A stretch of 47,254 nucleotides of DNA from a bacterium (GCA_021781955.1 JAJXVV010000006.1:1-47254); one strand, 5' to 3'; shown: positions 33,038 to 41,805, numbered from the stretch's first letter. The notes: generated by a model not told the origin, from the sequence alone. Program-made: numbers and translations.

Positions 33038-34762
33038 TCAATTCCGATCCGGCGGAATGTTGTAGTAGTTGATGAGGAACTGTTCGAGCTGATAGTACGG
33101 CTCGTCCCACGTGTACGCGGAATACTCCTGCCCCACCGGGCGGTAGGCGTAGAGGAAGATGATGAACTTCGGATCGCTCGCGGGCAGATAGCCGAAGAAC
33201 GAGTGGATGAATATGCCCATCGGGTAGTAGCCGCCAGCGGGATCGGGAATTTGTGCGGTGCCGGTTTTCGCGGCGGCGGTGTAATGTTGCATCTTGATCG
33301 CGCCGTGCAGTTCATAGTCGTCGTACACGGTTTCGAGCATGTGCGTGACCTCTTCTGCGGTCGTCGTGCTGAAAACGCGCACGCCTGCGCCCACGGGCAC
33401 CTGCCTCGTGATCCCGTTCTCGTACTGCACGGCAGTCACGACATGCGGGTCCGGCATGACGCCGCCATTCCCAAGCGCGGCGAGCGCGCGGATCATCTCG
33501 AGCGGCGTCACGGCGACCCCTTGGCCGAACGCCGCCGTGGCGTACTGCACCGCAGGACCGGTGCCGTTGCCGAGGCTATGCAGATCGGGCGGCGTTTCGT
33601 TGGGCAGGTCGATGCCGGTCGTCGTGGCAAAGTATGAATCCATGTAGCGCGTGAAGGTCGGGTAACCGGTCTTGGTGGCGACCCATGCGGCGCCGACGTT
33701 GAGCGACTGATCGAGTATCTGCCCCATCGAAATGACCCCGCGCGGCTTGAAGTCCCAGTTGCACACCTTCGCCTTCGAGTAGGTAGCGCACCCGGTGTCG
33801 TCGTACGTCGTATCCGGAGTGATGGCGCCGGAATCGATGCCCGCTGCCATCGTGAGCGGCTTCATGATCGAACCCATTTCGTATCGGCCGGTCGCGAGAC
33901 GGTTGCTGTAGATGCTCGGGTCGGTAACGCTGCCGGCGTTGTTGAGATTGAAATCCGGCAGTTGCGCCATCGCGATGATAGCGCCGGTATGCGGGTCCAT
34001 GATGATGCCGCCGTCGAAATCGGGCGTGTACTTCGTCATGACGGTCTGCAGCGTCGCCACGAGCTCTTGCTGCACGGAAGGCTCGATCGAGGTGATGACC
34101 GATCCGGTCTGCGCGCTCGGATCGCTCGAGAGCACGCTCTTCAGGTTGGTGAATATCTGCGCGAAAGGGTTCACGTAGAGCCCATTGTCGGGGAGCGAGA
34201 GCGTCGAGTTCCAACTTTTCTCAATGCCGTAGATGCCGGTCTTCATCGTGCTCGTACCCACGTAGCCGAGAAAGCCGACCGTCTGCGCCGCAAGATTACC
34301 TCCCGGGTAAAATCGCCACTGATCGGCGACCAAGAGCACCCCCGGAAGGCCGAGCGCGCGGATCTGCGCCGCCTGATCGTCGTTGACGTTGTACGCGATC
34401 TCCTCATAGGGATCGTTCGGCTTGGCCGCGCTCGCGAAGAAGTGCGTCGCGTCTATCGGAACGATGGCGTTCAGCTTCGCGTACGTGTCGGTCGCGTTTT
34501 TGAGATTCTCCGGCTGGATAGCGATGCGCCAGCCTGTTTGCATGACCGCAGCGGCCACGAGCTCGCCGTCCTTTGAGGTGAAATAGATGTTGCCGCGATC
34601 GGGTGAATCGGGATTCGCTTCGACATACTGCGAGATGGCGTCTTGCTGGTAGGAAGCGCTGTCGACCACTTGGATGAAGTAGAGACGCACGACGATGAGG
34701 AGCGCGAACGCGACGAACGCACTCGCCAAGAGCCGGGTACGGAGAATGAACTTAGTTCGCAT
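33038..34762 (-). CDS. ftsI: Penicillin-binding protein / peptidoglycan transpeptidase (FtsI/PBP2-like)
   Basis: GSIMKPLTMAAGID (SxxK), AAKTGTAQIPDP (KTG), N-terminal TM; position downstream of rsmH/ftsL-like. Confidence 0.88.
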   Translation of the reverse strand: MRTKFILRTRLLASAFVAFALLIVVRLYFIQVVDSASYQQDAISQYVEANPDSPDRGNIYFTSKDGELVAAAVMQTGWRIAIQPENLKNATDTYAKLNAIVPIDATHFFASAAKPNDPYEEIAYNVNDDQAAQIRALGLPGVLLVADQWRFYPGGNLAAQTVGFLGYVGTSTMKTGIYGIEKSWNSTLSLPDNGLYVNPFAQIFTNLKSVLSSDPSAQTGSVITSIEPSVQQELVATLQTVMTKYTPDFDGGIIMDPHTGAIIAMAQLPDFNLNNAGSVTDPSIYSNRLATGRYEMGSIMKPLTMAAGIDSGAITPDTTYDDTGCATYSKAKVCNWDFKPRGVISMGQILDQSLNVGAAWVATKTGYPTFTRYMDSYFATTTGIDLPNETPPDLHSLGNGTGPAVQYATAAFGQGVAVTPLEMIRALAALGNGGVMPDPHVVTAVQYENGITRQVPVGAGVRVFSTTTAEEVTHMLETVYDDYELHGAIKMQHYTAAAKTGTAQIPDPAGGYYPMGIFIHSFFGYLPASDPKFIIFLYAYRPVGQEYSAYTWDEPYYQLEQFLINYYNIPPDRN

Positions 34763-35153
34763 TGTGTGCCATTGTAGCAACGCCGATGACGCCTGGACGG
34801 TAGACGTATTGGGTCGAGGCGACCGGCGCCAGGCCCAGCTTTGCTCCCTCTTGCGGCGTGATGGCCGAGGTAAGATCGAGGTAATGCTGCTCCAGCATGC
34901 CTATGTTACCGTTGATCGTGTCGATCTGGACGAGCGCCTCGCGACGCGCCATGACGTTCAGAATAGACGCGCTGACGAAATAGAGGTAGAGCGCGAAGAG
35001 GACGACGAGCGTCGCGCCGAGGACGCGGGTGAGGAGCCGCTCGCGCGGATGCTCGAGCGCGATCGATACGGCCTGCGACCCAGCGATAAATTCAAACTTC
35101 CCCTGGAGCACCGAGGTTTTGTACTTGCTTATTTTGAGCACTTGCTTGGTCAT
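34752..35153 (-). CDS. FtsL-like single-TM protein
   Basis: 133 aa, one TM (LLTRVLGATLVVLFALYLYFVSASILNV), between rsmH and ftsI. Confidence 0.65.
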   Translation of the reverse strand: MTKQVLKISKYKTSVLQGKFEFIAGSQAVSIALEHPRERLLTRVLGATLVVLFALYLYFVSASILNVMARREALVQIDTINGNIGMLEQHYLDLTSAITPQEGAKLGLAPVASTQYVYRPGVIGVATMAHNAN

Positions 35154-36102
35154 ATAATGCTGCTTTTACGATAATGCGCAGTTTGGCGCTGCGCGCGCGA
35201 CGATTCTGTGAGAGCTCCGTATCGGAAGCTGTCAGAGGTTTCCTGGTGAGGTGGACCGCCTTGCCTTCGCGCACAAATCCTGCGAGGAGACGCTTCACTG
35301 CCCTGTCTTCGATCGAGTGGAAGGTGATGACCGCGAGTCGGCCGGCTGGTTCGAGCATCTCGAACGCCGAACGGATCCCCTCGTCGAGCGCACCGAATTC
35401 ATCGTTGACGGCGATGCGCAACGCTTGAAAGGTCCGGGTCGCCGGATGGATCCGACCGCGTCGATAAGCCGCAGGCACCGCCTGCGCGATGCATTCCGCG
35501 AGCTCTCGAGCGGTCGCGAACGGCCGCTGCATGCGTCGCTCGACGAGCGCCTTCGCGATGCGGCGCGAATACCGCTCCTCTCCGAAGCCATAGATGATGT
35601 CCGCGAGCGTCGTTTCCTGCCACGTGTTGACTACCGTGGCCGCGGTCACGTCGCGCTGGTCCTTCGAGTACGTCATCAGGAGCGGTTCGTCTGCCGAGAT
35701 CGAAAACCCTCTTCCGGAGTCGAGCTGGTACGAGCTCCACCCGAGATCGAAGAGAGCCTTCGTCAGTTTCTTGACGCCCCGCTTCGCGAGTTCCGTCTTG
35801 AGATCGCGAAAATCCGCTCGAATGAGATGCACGGTCGCCTGGGATCCTGCAAGCGCTCGCTCCCCGCGAGCGATCGCGTCAGCATCGAGATCGAAACCGA
35901 CGAACACGCCTTCGCTTCCGAGCGATGCCGCGAGCGCCTTCGCGTGCCCCGCGCCACCCAAGGTGGCGTCGAGCACGATGTCGTTCTGCCGCACATCGAG
36001 CGCTTCCACTACGTCATGTAAAAGAACCGCCTGGTGTACCTGTTTCGCAGGTGGCACCGGATCGTCGGAGGAAGGTGAGCGTCTTGTGCGCGAGACGTTC
36101 AT
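35092..36102 (-). CDS. rsmH: 16S rRNA (cytosine(1402)-N4)-methyltransferase
   Basis: DATLGGAGHAKAL, FDLGWSSYQLDSGRGFS, VITFHSIEDRAVKR, NRRARSAKLR. Confidence 0.95.
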   Translation of the reverse strand: MNVSRTRRSPSSDDPVPPAKQVHQAVLLHDVVEALDVRQNDIVLDATLGGAGHAKALAASLGSEGVFVGFDLDADAIARGERALAGSQATVHLIRADFRDLKTELAKRGVKKLTKALFDLGWSSYQLDSGRGFSISADEPLLMTYSKDQRDVTAATVVNTWQETTLADIIYGFGEERYSRRIAKALVERRMQRPFATARELAECIAQAVPAAYRRGRIHPATRTFQALRIAVNDEFGALDEGIRSAFEMLEPAGRLAVITFHSIEDRAVKRLLAGFVREGKAVHLTRKPLTASDTELSQNRRARSAKLRIIVKAALYDQASAQNKQVQNLGAPGEV

Positions 36103-36135
36103 AAAAAATTGATCCTCCGGCGATCCGAAGCCGCC

Positions 36136-36570
36136 TTACAATGCGCCAATCTCGCCGAGTTTCTCTGCGAGCGCATCCGCTTGTTTCTCGATCTTCGCTT
36201 TGTATCCGTGCCAACGCTCCGCGTCCCACACCTCGACCCGATCGGAGACCCCGGCAAAAACGACCGTCTTGCCGAGGCCCGCGAACTGCTTGTGATGTTC
36301 CGGTATGAGCACGCGCCCGATCTGGTCGACCTCGAGCTCCGAGGCGCCCGACAGGATGAAACGGCTGAAGCCGCGCGTATCCGCCTGCGCGAAAGAAAGT
36401 TCGCCAAGCCGCCCTGCGACCTTCTGCCAACCCGCCTTCGGGTAGACGAAGAGGCAGTTGTCCAAGCCGCGCGTAACGACGATGCGCTTTCCCAGTCCGG
36501 CACGAAACGTTTTCGGGAGACTCACCCGCTTCTTTTCGTCGAGCGTATGTTCGTACTCACCGATGAACAT
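36136..36570 (-). CDS. mraZ: MraZ transcriptional regulator
   Basis: MFIGEYEHTLDEKKRVSLPKTFRAGL; first gene of the dcw-like cluster. Confidence 0.95.
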   Translation of the reverse strand: MFIGEYEHTLDEKKRVSLPKTFRAGLGKRIVVTRGLDNCLFVYPKAGWQKVAGRLGELSFAQADTRGFSRFILSGASELEVDQIGRVLIPEHHKQFAGLGKTVVFAGVSDRVEVWDAERWHGYKAKIEKQADALAEKLGEIGAL

Positions 36571-36574
36571 GATT

Positions 36575-36619
36575 TTCCACTTTTTCCCACTACTAAGTAA
36601 TATATCCCACTATACACCA
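36575..36619 (-). promoter_or_regulatory. Putative MraZ-box operator upstream of mraZ
   Basis: Minus strand TGGTG-N5-TGGGA-N15-TGGGA-N5-TGGAA, all on a 10-nt phase, directly before the mraZ ATG. Confidence 0.7.
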
Positions 36620-36740
36620 CCGCAAGCCAGTTATCCACACCCGAGAGCCGGATCAGGAAAGTGAAGGTCGGCGAATAGCGGCGCGCGGCTGGCGTCTCGC
36701 GCCGACCGACGCGAAGTTTTCTTTGTGCTAAAATCGCCGC

Positions 36741-38327
36741 ATGTTATCCATCTTCAAGAGCGCGACGCCGGAAGCGCTTGAAGACATACACGAGGAGATG
36801 CGCGTGCGGCAGACCGACCGCTTCATTTTCCTCTTCTCGATGGGCTCGCAGTTCGATCATCTCATCGTCCAGCAGATCTCGCGCCTCGGCGCCTACTGCG
36901 TCGTCGCCGATCCCTCGAGTGTGAAGGCCGAAGACGTGCGAAGGGCGGCGCCTTCGGGCATCATCCTCTCGGGCGGCCCCGCGTCGGTCTTCGATGAACC
37001 GCCGCCTTTCGACGATGCGATATTCGACCTTGGCATTCCGACGCTTGGCGTGTGTCTCGGTTTCCAGATGTGGGCCAAGCACGTGGGCGCCGAGGTCGCG
37101 CCGCAATCCAAGCGCGAGTTCGGCGTGCACACGTTCCGGATCAAGAAAGGCGGATCTTCGCTCTTCGAGGGCGTCTCGAACGAGACGCAGGTGCTTGAAA
37201 GCCACGGCGACGCCATCAGCGACGCGCCGTTCGAGATACTTGGCGCAACGGACAATGCGGAAGTGGCCGCGGGGCACGCGGGGCATTTGTGGGGCGTTCA
37301 ATTTCACCCGGAGGTGACCGACACGCTTGAGGGCGGAAAGATGTACGACAATTTCTTGAACATCTGCGGCATCACCGAGCGCTTTCCTGCTCGCAGCGTC
37401 GCGCAGGCGAAGATCGCGGAGCTCAAGAAGATCGTCGCGGGAAAGCGCGTGCTCATCGCGCTCTCCGGGGGTTCCGACTCCTCGGTCGTCGCGTACCTGC
37501 TCAAAGAGGCCGGTGCGCGGCTGAAGGGTGTCTACATCCGTGGCATCGACCGTCCCGACGACGAAGTCTACGTACACGAATACTTCGGCGAGGAAAATTG
37601 GATCGAGCTGGAAATCGCCGACGCGACCGATGAATTCTTGAAAGCGCTCAAAGGCCACGCGAGCATGCGCGACAAGCGCCTCGCGATGCGCGGCGTGTAT
37701 AAAGAGGTGCTCGAAAAGAAGCTCAAGTCGTGGAAGGCCGATTTCATCGCGCAGGGCACACTTTACACCGATATCCGCGAGAGCGGCCACGGCCACGCCA
37801 CGGGCGCGCGCGTCGCCGAGATCAAGGTGCATCACAACGTGAAGCTTGGTTTCTCCGTGCCGGAGATCGCGCCGCTCGAAACCGAGGTGAAGGATTCGGC
37901 GCGCGGCATCGGCCGCGAGCTCGGCGTGCCCGAAGACCTGCTCGTGCGCCACCCCTTCCCCGGCCCGGGCCTCGTGGTACGCATCGAGGGCGAGGTGACT
38001 GCCGAAACGCTCCGCATCGCGCGCGCGTGCGATGAGATCTACATCGAAGAACTTCGCGCTGCCGGGCTGTACGAGAGCGTCTGGCAAGCGGGGGCGACGT
38101 TCACCCGTTCGATGCACACCGAAAGCAAGGGCGACGGCGCAGGCCTCGGCGCCGTGCTCGCGCTCTGGGCCGTGTGGAGCGTGAACGGCTTTACTGCGCG
38201 CTTCGCCCAGCTCCCCTACGACTTCCTCGACAAAGTCTCGCGCCGCATTACCAACGAGGTCCGCGAGGTGGCCGCGGTCGTCTACCGCATCTCCGACAAA
38301 CCCCCCGCGACTATCGAGTGGGGTTGA
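36741..38327 (+). CDS. guaA: GMP synthase (glutamine-hydrolysing)
   Basis: GVCLGFQ amidotransferase Cys, GVQFHPEV, LIALSGGSDSSVVA P-loop, HPFPGPGL. Confidence 0.96.
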   Translation: MLSIFKSATPEALEDIHEEMRVRQTDRFIFLFSMGSQFDHLIVQQISRLGAYCVVADPSSVKAEDVRRAAPSGIILSGGPASVFDEPPPFDDAIFDLGIPTLGVCLGFQMWAKHVGAEVAPQSKREFGVHTFRIKKGGSSLFEGVSNETQVLESHGDAISDAPFEILGATDNAEVAAGHAGHLWGVQFHPEVTDTLEGGKMYDNFLNICGITERFPARSVAQAKIAELKKIVAGKRVLIALSGGSDSSVVAYLLKEAGARLKGVYIRGIDRPDDEVYVHEYFGEENWIELEIADATDEFLKALKGHASMRDKRLAMRGVYKEVLEKKLKSWKADFIAQGTLYTDIRESGHGHATGARVAEIKVHHNVKLGFSVPEIAPLETEVKDSARGIGRELGVPEDLLVRHPFPGPGLVVRIEGEVTAETLRIARACDEIYIEELRAAGLYESVWQAGATFTRSMHTESKGDGAGLGAVLALWAVWSVNGFTARFAQLPYDFLDKVSRRITNEVREVAAVVYRISDKPPATIEWG

Positions 38328-39663
38328 AGGGATGTTCGTCGAACGCTTTCGTCCACACGCTCACGAAGCGCGGCAGCCAAGAATTGGCTGCCGCGCTTTT
38401 ATATGCCCAGGTTTTGTACGGCTTTCCCTCTCGTGAGAGGAGTTCCGGGTACGCGCCATGCTTTTCTATTTCCTGCCGAATTGCGCGGAGTATGCGGCGT
38501 GCTTCGTCCGCATATGCGCGCTCGTACGCGCCGAGGTCGAGCAGTCGGTCAGCGAATTCAGTGTTGAACGCGGGCCACACGGTGCGGCCTTGATACGATG
38601 GCGCGGCGACGCGGTGCACCGCGCGACGGCGCGGATTGCGCACCGACATGAGGTACAGTCCCGTTTTTTCATTACGGAACGCTGCCTCGTTGAGCACGAT
38701 ATCCGCGGTCGCACGAAAAAGGCGTCGCTCATGCGTGTCGGACAGATCCCAAAAACCATGCTGGGTATGTGCGAAATCCAACGACACATCGGCTGCAACG
38801 CTCGCAGCCTCCCGTTCAAGCGAGTGGCGGACATAGCCGCGATCGCCGAAGATGTCGAGAATGTCTGCTTTGTAGTGCTTGAGCGTGCGGCCGAGCAGCC
38901 GAGCAACAGTTTGGTCGTCGATGATGCCCAGATCCACGGCGCGCGCGAAGGTCGTCCAGGTGTTGGCATTGGTGACGAAGCGTAGTTTCTCTGCGCGTGT
39001 GTCGGTCGCTGAAGAGCGCGCCTTACTTGCGTCACACAACAGCCGCACGCGCTTCCCGAGCTTCACCCGTTCCAAACCACCTGCCAACTGTGTGAGTGCG
39101 GTGCGCAGATCGTTCCCGTACTCCGTGCGAGATTCCTGGCCAACAGCGCGCGCACGCGCGTAGACGTCCTCATACGCTGAACCTGCCGGCGCTTCGATGA
39201 GCTGGTCGAGCGCCGCGATGCTGCCGAGCAGCGAATCCGAAGGCGGCGAGAAATAATTCGCCCCCAGCATGCGCCGTTTTGTGAGCGGCACGAGCGTCGT
39301 CGTCACGTTGCCGCTCCGCACGCTTTCGAGCACGAGCCGCGCGCTGCGCTCCATAAGCACCACGCGCGCCTCGGCATCTTCTTCACTCACGATGGTGGCC
39401 GGATCGAGGAGCGCCGGATAGAACCAGGCGAAATTGCGCGGATAGTACGCGCGCGCATGAGGGGCGCCCGTCACGATGAACGGCAATTCTAGCGAAAAAG
39501 CAGAAGCGACTGCATGACGATAAATCGTGCTGAAGTCCCTGCGGCGCACGCGCGAGCGCGTGCGCCGCAGCCGGTCGCTCGCGAAATTATACATTTGTAT
39601 CGCGTTGGCAATGCTCTGCGCGAGCCTACCCGAGTAGACCCGCACCTGTCGTTTTGAGTTCAT
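38311..39663 (-). CDS. Hypothetical protein, possibly a six-hairpin glycosidase-like fold
   Basis: 450 aa; 'ARAYYPRNFAWFYPALLDP', 'GAYPELLSREGKPYKTWAYKSAAANSW' resemble (alpha/alpha)6 glycosidase motifs. Confidence 0.55.
   Translation of the reverse strand: MNSKRQVRVYSGRLAQSIANAIQMYNFASDRLRRTRSRVRRRDFSTIYRHAVASAFSLELPFIVTGAPHARAYYPRNFAWFYPALLDPATIVSEEDAEARVVLMERSARLVLESVRSGNVTTTLVPLTKRRMLGANYFSPPSDSLLGSIAALDQLIEAPAGSAYEDVYARARAVGQESRTEYGNDLRTALTQLAGGLERVKLGKRVRLLCDASKARSSATDTRAEKLRFVTNANTWTTFARAVDLGIIDDQTVARLLGRTLKHYKADILDIFGDRGYVRHSLEREAASVAADVSLDFAHTQHGFWDLSDTHERRLFRATADIVLNEAAFRNEKTGLYLMSVRNPRRRAVHRVAAPSYQGRTVWPAFNTEFADRLLDLGAYERAYADEARRILRAIRQEIEKHGAYPELLSREGKPYKTWAYKSAAANSWLPRFVSVWTKAFDEHPFNPTR
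38367..38402 (+). terminator. Rho-independent terminator of guaA, located inside the convergent coding region
   Basis: Perfect 14-bp stem AGCGCGGCAGCCAA / TTGGCTGCCGCGCT, GAA loop, TTTTAT. Confidence 0.85.
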
Positions 39664-39674
39664 AAAGTAACCAG

Positions 39675-39745
39675 TGGACCTACGGGGAGTCGGACCCCGA
39701 CCTCGTCCATGCCATGGACGCGTTCTACCGCTGAACTATAGGCCC
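39675..39745 (-). tRNA. tRNA-Ala (GGC)
   Basis: GGGCCTATAGTTCAGCGGTAGAACGCGTCCATGGCATGGACGAGGTCGGGGTCCGACTCCCCGTAGGTCCA; loop ATGGCAT. Confidence 0.95.
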
Positions 39746-39820
39746 AAGTGAAGAACAATGCGGAAGCTCGCTCGCATTTTTCCCGAACGCCAGGTCTACA
39801 TGGCTTCCGCATATAGGCCC
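39746..39820 (-). ncRNA. Conserved structured 5' leader of tRNA-Ala(GGC)
   Basis: 75-nt ungapped similarity (62/75) to 45261-45335; -10-like TAGTAT 10 nt upstream of the block. Confidence 0.55.
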
Positions 39821-39862
39821 GAATTCATGAATACTAGCAAAAAGTGATAGGATGAGCCATCC

Positions 39863-39933
39863 CCCGCGTCGTTCAATGGATAGGACGCAAGCTTCCGGAG
39901 CTTGTAATGTGGGTTCGATTCCTGCCGCGGGGA
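39863..39933 (+). tRNA. tRNA-Arg (CCG)
   Basis: CCCCGCG...CGCGGGGA acceptor stem; CAAGC TTCCGGA GCTTG anticodon arm; GGGTTCGATTCC T arm. Confidence 0.92.
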
Positions 39934-40890
39934 CTAATCGGTTTCGAACAATTCGCTCAACGATTCGTCGCTCTCCAAACGGCGGATGGCCTCAGCGAAA
40001 AGCTCGCCGACCGAGATAACTTCGATCTTATCCGCAAGCGTGCGGCCGGTCGAGACGGAATCGGTGATGAAAAGCTTCTTGATAGCGGACTTCTGCACGG
40101 TCTCGACGGCAGCGCCGGAGAGGACGCCGTGCGTCGCGGTCGCGTAGATCTCGCGCGCGCCGCTCTCGACGAGGAGATCAGCGGCGCGGGAAAGCGTGCC
40201 GCAGGTGTCGGCCATGTCATCGGTGATAAGTGCGACCTTGCCTTTCACGTCGCCGACGAGCTTCATGTGCGCAACCTGGTTCGGGATGTCGCGCTCCTTA
40301 TGGATGATGGCGAGCTCGCCCTCTCTCATGAGCCGCTTGCCATAGGATTGCGCGCGCACCACGCCGCCCGCATCGGGAGAGACGACCACAAGCTCGTCCC
40401 GCGAGAGCGCGTCCTTGAAGAGCTCCTTGAAATGCGGGACGAAGACGCGGCGCGCGTAGAGGTTGTCGACGATGGTCTTGCGGAAAAAGCCGCCGATGGC
40501 GTCGTTGTGGAGGTCGAGCGTGAGCAGGCGATCGGCGCCCATGCTCTCGAGCATGGTGGCGAAAACGCGCGCCGAGATCGGTTCGCGGGATTTCGTCTTA
40601 CGGTCCTGGCGCGAGTATCCGAAGTACGGCATGACGACCGTGATTTCGTGCGCGGAGGCGCGCCGAGCCGCGTCGAGCGCCAAAAGCAGCCGCACCCAAT
40701 TCTCAGCGGGCGGATTGGTCGATTGCACGAGGAACACGTGTTTGCCGCGCAGATTCTCTAGGAACTGAACCTGCTGCTCTCCGTCGGAGAAGGCGCGACA
40801 TTTGACGGCGCCGAGCGGAACATTCAAATTCTCGGAAATCTTCTGCGCCAATCCGTCGTTGCTGCCGAGACTGAAGAGCTTGTACTCCAT
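39934..40890 (-). CDS. prs: Ribose-phosphate pyrophosphokinase
   Basis: SDGEQQVQFLENLRGKHVFLVQST, PYFGYSRQDRK, ALITDDMADTCGTL. Confidence 0.95.
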   Translation of the reverse strand: MEYKLFSLGSNDGLAQKISENLNVPLGAVKCRAFSDGEQQVQFLENLRGKHVFLVQSTNPPAENWVRLLLALDAARRASAHEITVVMPYFGYSRQDRKTKSREPISARVFATMLESMGADRLLTLDLHNDAIGGFFRKTIVDNLYARRVFVPHFKELFKDALSRDELVVVSPDAGGVVRAQSYGKRLMREGELAIIHKERDIPNQVAHMKLVGDVKGKVALITDDMADTCGTLSRAADLLVESGAREIYATATHGVLSGAAVETVQKSAIKKLFITDSVSTGRTLADKIEVISVGELFAEAIRRLESDESLSELFETD

Positions 40891-40915
40891 TGAGAGCCTA
40901 GTATAGCAGATGATT

Positions 40916-40986
40916 TCGGGATGCCGAGAATCGAACTCGGGCTACAAGCACCCCATGCTTGCGTACTACCACTATACGACATCCCG
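40916..40986 (-). tRNA. tRNA-Pro (GGG)
   Basis: CGGGATG...CATCCCGA acceptor stem; CAAGC ATGGGGT GCTTG anticodon arm. Confidence 0.93.
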
Positions 40987-41014
40987 TTCTGGTCCGATGC
41001 GATCAGGTCCTGTT

Positions 41015-41085
41015 TCGGGCCGCCGGGAATCGAACCCGGTCTTTACGCACCCGAAGCGCACGTACTACCGGTATACTACGGCCCG
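41015..41085 (-). tRNA. tRNA-Pro (CGG)
   Basis: CGGGCCG...CGGCCCGA acceptor stem; TGCGC TTCGGGT GCGTA anticodon arm. Confidence 0.93.
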
Positions 41086-41148
41086 AAACAGAACCCCATC
41101 CATCCGTGACATATATGTATACCATGCCGCCAGCCTATTCCCCAGCAT

Positions 41149-41183
41149 AAAAAAGCGACCCCGAGGCTTGGGCCTGGGGTCGC
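41149..41183 (-). terminator. Rho-independent terminator for the 41238-41519 gene
   Basis: Minus strand GCGACCCC-AGGCCCAAGCCTC-GGGGTCGC-TTTTTT. Confidence 0.9.
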
Positions 41184-41237
41184 GAAGTAAGTGTCCTGCG
41201 TCTATCGCGCAGTGTTTTAGAATTCGATCACCTCCCT

Positions 41238-41519
41238 TCACGCATGACCGCATTCCGCGTCATTGTCGAGGAAACGCAGGACGCAGGCATTACTGCAGAA
41301 CACCAGCATTCCGTAAATGTCGGCGCCATTGCACTTGTAAAGCGTCGGGAACGCGCGCCCGTTCTTCAGCCTGAAGCGAGTGCCGCAAGCTGGACACGTG
41401 TGCGCTTGTTCCGGGCTTACGTGGTGGTCTTCAGCGAAGAATCCTCCGTTCATCGGATATGGTGAGCCGATAGGGATAGTCGGCTGCGGGTCAAGCATCG
41501 GGATCATATCGCCCTCCAT
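41238..41519 (-). CDS. Small Cys-rich zinc-binding-like hypothetical protein
   Basis: 93 aa; CPACGTRF...YKCNGADIYGMLVFCSNACVLRFLDNDAECGHA; own downstream terminator. Confidence 0.65.
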   Translation of the reverse strand: MEGDMIPMLDPQPTIPIGSPYPMNGGFFAEDHHVSPEQAHTCPACGTRFRLKNGRAFPTLYKCNGADIYGMLVFCSNACVLRFLDNDAECGHA

Positions 41520-41724
41520 CGTTCAAGAGACACCTTGTGGAAGGATTCGTATCCGAGAGATAAACGCCAATGTCAGTCTTTGCCAGGACACCTCCTATGC
41601 AATTATCAGAGAACTTGCTCATCCTACACCTATCCGAGCGATTTGCATCATCGTTCGCCAAACTTGTGGACAAGCACCGCTGTGAGTCTCTACCAGTCCG
41701 CTCGCACCTATTTTAGCAGAAAAC

Positions 41725-41805
41725 AGGGGTAAATACCCCTTCATTCGGGGGTGGTTTACCCCATCATGCACCCCATCATGCGGTACCCCTCGGCATGATG
41801 GGGTA
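41725..41805. repeat. Iteron/operator-like cluster (TACCCCATCATGC copies plus AGGGGTAAATACCCCT palindrome)
   Basis: Direct copies 41757-41769 and 41769-41781 (1 mismatch), inverted copy 41793-41805, degenerate copy 41734-41746, palindrome 41725-41740. Confidence 0.8.

Noticed and set aside
36631-36639. Consensus DnaA box TTATCCACA between mraZ and guaA as a replication origin
   Set aside because: Only one box was seen, with no dnaA/dnaN or AT-rich unwinding region nearby; likely incidental.
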